Of a stretch of DNA of 64,000 nt, positions 62,036-64,000 are shown piece by piece. A model generated the notes under the pieces. That model ran no database searches. It worked only from the letters and a program-made list of their open reading frames with translations, and had not been told where the DNA came from. Positions within the stretch are counted from its first letter, which is position 1. Each line of letters opens with the position of its first letter. Made by a program: the position numbers and the translations under genes. Source of the stretch: Chloroflexota bacterium (lineage in GTDB: Bacteria; Chloroflexota; Anaerolineae; Anaerolineales; Villigracilaceae); assembly GCA_016235445.1 (NCBI GenBank), contig JACRLB010000004.1, forward strand, positions 1 to 64,000, in the 5' to 3' direction.

Positions 62036-62126
62036 TAATTGCACTTACCTACGCAAGAGGACGACTACGCTCCTGCCAGGTTTGCTCAGGAATACTTTTC
62101 ACCTGCCTTGCGCAGTTTATTTTGAT

Positions 62127-63038
62127 TTAAGCGCCCAGCGTCATATTCACCAACAAAAAGACGGAGATCAGCGCAAACTGAATCACGGGATAAAAACTGG
62201 CCTTGTCAAATAATTGGGCCGCATGGCGTCCTTCTTTAAATTTGTAAAGTTGAAAACCTGGCTGTAGGAGAAATACATACCCGACGATCAAACTTGCCAA
62301 AATATAGAGCGGGCCAAGATTTGCAGGAGAAATTAGCGGTAAAAAAATACTTGCAATAACGGTCAGCGCCAAGGTTATCATAACGATAATTCCCGCCTTT
62401 TCAACGCCGAAGCGAATGGGAATCGTTTTTGCATGAACACGCCTGTCTTCTGCGGTGTCGTTCCAGTCTGCGGGCACATTTTGGCCGCCTATTTCCCAAA
62501 AGAACAACCAGGCAAACAGCAGAAATAAAAGGTACGGTGACGGGTTGGCATCTACAACGAAAATGGCCGCAATAGGTCCGCTTGCCTTGACCATGCCGCT
62601 TACAAAGGTTCTCAAGTAAGTGACCTTGAGTAAAAGGCAATAAATGGTTTCCAAAATAGCGGCGCCAATAAAAATAAAAACGATGACGGGATTGAGCAAA
62701 TAGGAGCCAATGATGGCCAATATGGACCAGCTTATCATCCACAGCAGACCGCTTTTATAACTTAATATATTTTGCGCCAATGGATACCGCATTGCGGAGG
62801 CTTCCACGGAATAGCCCGGGTTTATTTTGGCACCGGTAAATTTTTCCCTGTCAACTTTTACGCCAACCAGGTCGTTGAGGGCGTATATGGCGGTATACCC
62901 CGCAAACGCCGTACCGATAGATAGGAGAATTATCGTCCAATGCGGAAAGCCGCCCAGCCATAACAATGCGCAAAAGGCGGGGGTGGCCAGGTCCAAAATA
63001 CCGTGGGTGGTTCTCGACAATGCAAAAAACGGTTTCAT
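62127..63038 (-). CDS. UbiA-family prenyltransferase
   Basis: 303 residues starting at the ATG 9 bases after GAGG; upstream ATGs at 63053 and 63095 are less well placed. About eight to nine membrane helices. The first motif is YALNDLVGVKVDREK, where the usual central Asp of NDxxxDxxxD is Gly; the second is PADWNDTAEDRRVHAKTIPIRFG. This is the UbiA superfamily that joins prenyl diphosphates to aromatic or lipid acceptors in quinone, heme or lipid synthesis. Acceptor unknown. The UbiG-like gene 170 bases upstream on the same strand supports a quinone-related role. Confidence 0.85.
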   Translation of the reverse strand: MKPFFALSRTTHGILDLATPAFCALLWLGGFPHWTIILLSIGTAFAGYTAIYALNDLVGVKVDREKFTGAKINPGYSVEASAMRYPLAQNILSYKSGLLWMISWSILAIIGSYLLNPVIVFIFIGAAILETIYCLLLKVTYLRTFVSGMVKASGPIAAIFVVDANPSPYLLFLLFAWLFFWEIGGQNVPADWNDTAEDRRVHAKTIPIRFGVEKAGIIVMITLALTVIASIFLPLISPANLGPLYILASLIVGYVFLLQPGFQLYKFKEGRHAAQLFDKASFYPVIQFALISVFLLVNMTLGA

Positions 63039-63209
63039 GTGTTCATACCTCATCTGACAAGTAGCAGGCTTTTTTTGAAATAAGGCGGTTGTCACTTTTC
63101 CCGTTGTTTCCTTCGAGTAAAGCCGCCCAAAATGGCTGTGTTAGTATCTATCCGAAAAACCTTCGGAGCGCCCATGCAGGCTGAAGTCTGCAATCCGTTA
63201 TTCGGATAA

Positions 63210-63914
63210 TTATTTTTTAACGAAATGCGCCATGTAGTTCACGTCTTCTTTTTCAGCAACCTTGAATTTTCTGCTGAATGGATTATAGATCAGGCTGGAG
63301 AGGCGTTGGAATTCCAATCCGCTTTCCTGCGTCCACTTTTTTAGCTCATTGGGCCGAATTAATTTTCCGTACGTGTGGGTGCCTTTTGGCAGGAGGCGCA
63401 GGATGTATTCACCGCCTATAATCGCAAATAAAAAGGCCTTGGGAGTGCGGTTGATCGTCGAAAAGAAAGCGTGGCCGCCCGGTTTCAATAACTGTGAGCA
63501 GGCCGCTATGGTCTTGTTTGGCTCTGGAACATGCTCCAGCATTTCCATGCAGGTTACCACATCGAATTCGCCCGCGTGTTTTTTAGCCACCTCCTCGATG
63601 TTTTCATAACGATAATCGATATTCAAGCCCTGCACACTGGCGTGCAGTCTTGCGGCTTCGATGGATGCCTCGGATAGATCGATCCCTGTCACCCTGGCGC
63701 CGGACTTTGCCAGGGCTTCCGTTAGAATACCTCCTCCGCAACCCACGTCCAATATTTTGCAATCAGCCATATTCAACTTTTCGGTAATAAATTTCGTGCG
63801 CAAAGGGTTGATGACGTGTAACGTGCCCATGGAGCCTTCAAGATCCCACCAAATACTGGCAACATTATCGAACTTCTTTATTTCTTCATGATCTGTATTC
63901 GTAAACTGTGTCAT
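63210..63914 (-). CDS. ubiG: UbiG-like O-methyltransferase
   Basis: 234 residues, the normal UbiG length. The N-terminus (FDNVASIWWDLEGSMGTLHV) and NPLRTKFI are characteristic of UbiG; ILDVGCGGGILTEALAKSG is the SAM-binding motif I, TGIDLSEASIEAARLHA motif II, and VTCMEMLEHVPEP motif III. UbiG methylates hydroxyls in ubiquinone synthesis. Known Chloroflexota use menaquinone, so the acceptor here may differ. Upstream of, and same strand as, the UbiA-like gene. Confidence 0.88.
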   Translation of the reverse strand: MTQFTNTDHEEIKKFDNVASIWWDLEGSMGTLHVINPLRTKFITEKLNMADCKILDVGCGGGILTEALAKSGARVTGIDLSEASIEAARLHASVQGLNIDYRYENIEEVAKKHAGEFDVVTCMEMLEHVPEPNKTIAACSQLLKPGGHAFFSTINRTPKAFLFAIIGGEYILRLLPKGTHTYGKLIRPNELKKWTQESGLEFQRLSSLIYNPFSRKFKVAEKEDVNYMAHFVKK

Positions 63915-64000
63915 TGATCACCGTCCAATTTTTAAGGATTTTACAGGCAGATTGAATTTCCTCGAATTTTACATCGTTTACAAAGATGCATTTTCCTATT

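Noticed and set aside
1-64000. tRNA or rRNA genes
   Set aside because: No T-loop/acceptor-stem pairing or conserved rRNA stretch was found in the intergenic regions by eye; short or unusual tRNAs could still be missed.

Overview
The window reads as a chromosomal segment of a Chloroflexota bacterium, most likely class Anaerolineae. This is inferred from the mix of genes: secreted lipoproteins with long Thr/Pro linkers, an adenylate cyclase fused to an ATPase and TPR region, a DrrA-type ABC exporter with two ABC-2 permeases, Rhs/YD-repeat proteins, and many short palindromic repeats between genes. No marker gene fixes the genus. No tRNA, rRNA, CRISPR array, phage or transposase gene was seen.

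Layout. (1) 1-6940 is a tandem array of Rhs C-terminal tips. The first belongs to a gene running in from the left edge, three more are displaced tips, and the last is decayed. Each intact tip is followed by a small membrane protein or lipoprotein that could be its immunity partner. (2) 6941-7437 is repeat-rich spacer. (3) 7438-18612 holds a GH13 amylase-like protein with a histone-H1-like tail, divergent from a histidine kinase, then a membrane protein, a GNAT protein, an M29 aminopeptidase, an FMN flavoprotein and two thiol-redox lipoproteins. (4) 18679-33800 holds a sAC-like cyclase, a ClpP-fold protease, a GH3 enzyme, a glycerophosphodiesterase, an AAA ATPase, a GT2 glycosyltransferase, a hydrogenase-type maturation peptidase, an S41 peptidase and a small HEPN-like protein. 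(5) 34154-38780 holds an ECF sigma/DegV/membrane-protein operon and a three-gene secreted or lipoprotein operon whose last gene is interrupted by a repeat. (6) 39156-48910 holds uvrA, a LysM protein, rpsT, argS, an arginine deiminase and a cPGS-like P-loop protein. (7) 49275-54866 is a polyamine-binding lipoprotein, a sensor kinase and a REC-PAS-GAF-GGDEF regulator, probably one signalling operon. (8) 55040-64000 holds a small membrane protein between inverted repeats, a CDF transporter, bioY, a GcvR-like double-ACT protein, an ABC-2 exporter operon, a UbiA-type prenyltransferase and a UbiG-type methyltransferase.

The two most unusual features are the Rhs tip array and the population of small palindromic elements. 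The tips share an almost identical module that ends at a conserved DPxGH junction, after which every sequence is different. The palindromic elements are modular: the same core hairpin occurs between two kinds of ends, and the same ends enclose different cores. Individual copies interrupt an Rhs reading frame with a 7-bp target duplication, split a cysteine-rich secreted protein, or supply the stop codon of the gene they follow.

All calls come from reading sequence and translations by eye; no database search was run. Starts were chosen from ribosome-binding sites, lipoboxes and domain boundaries where possible.
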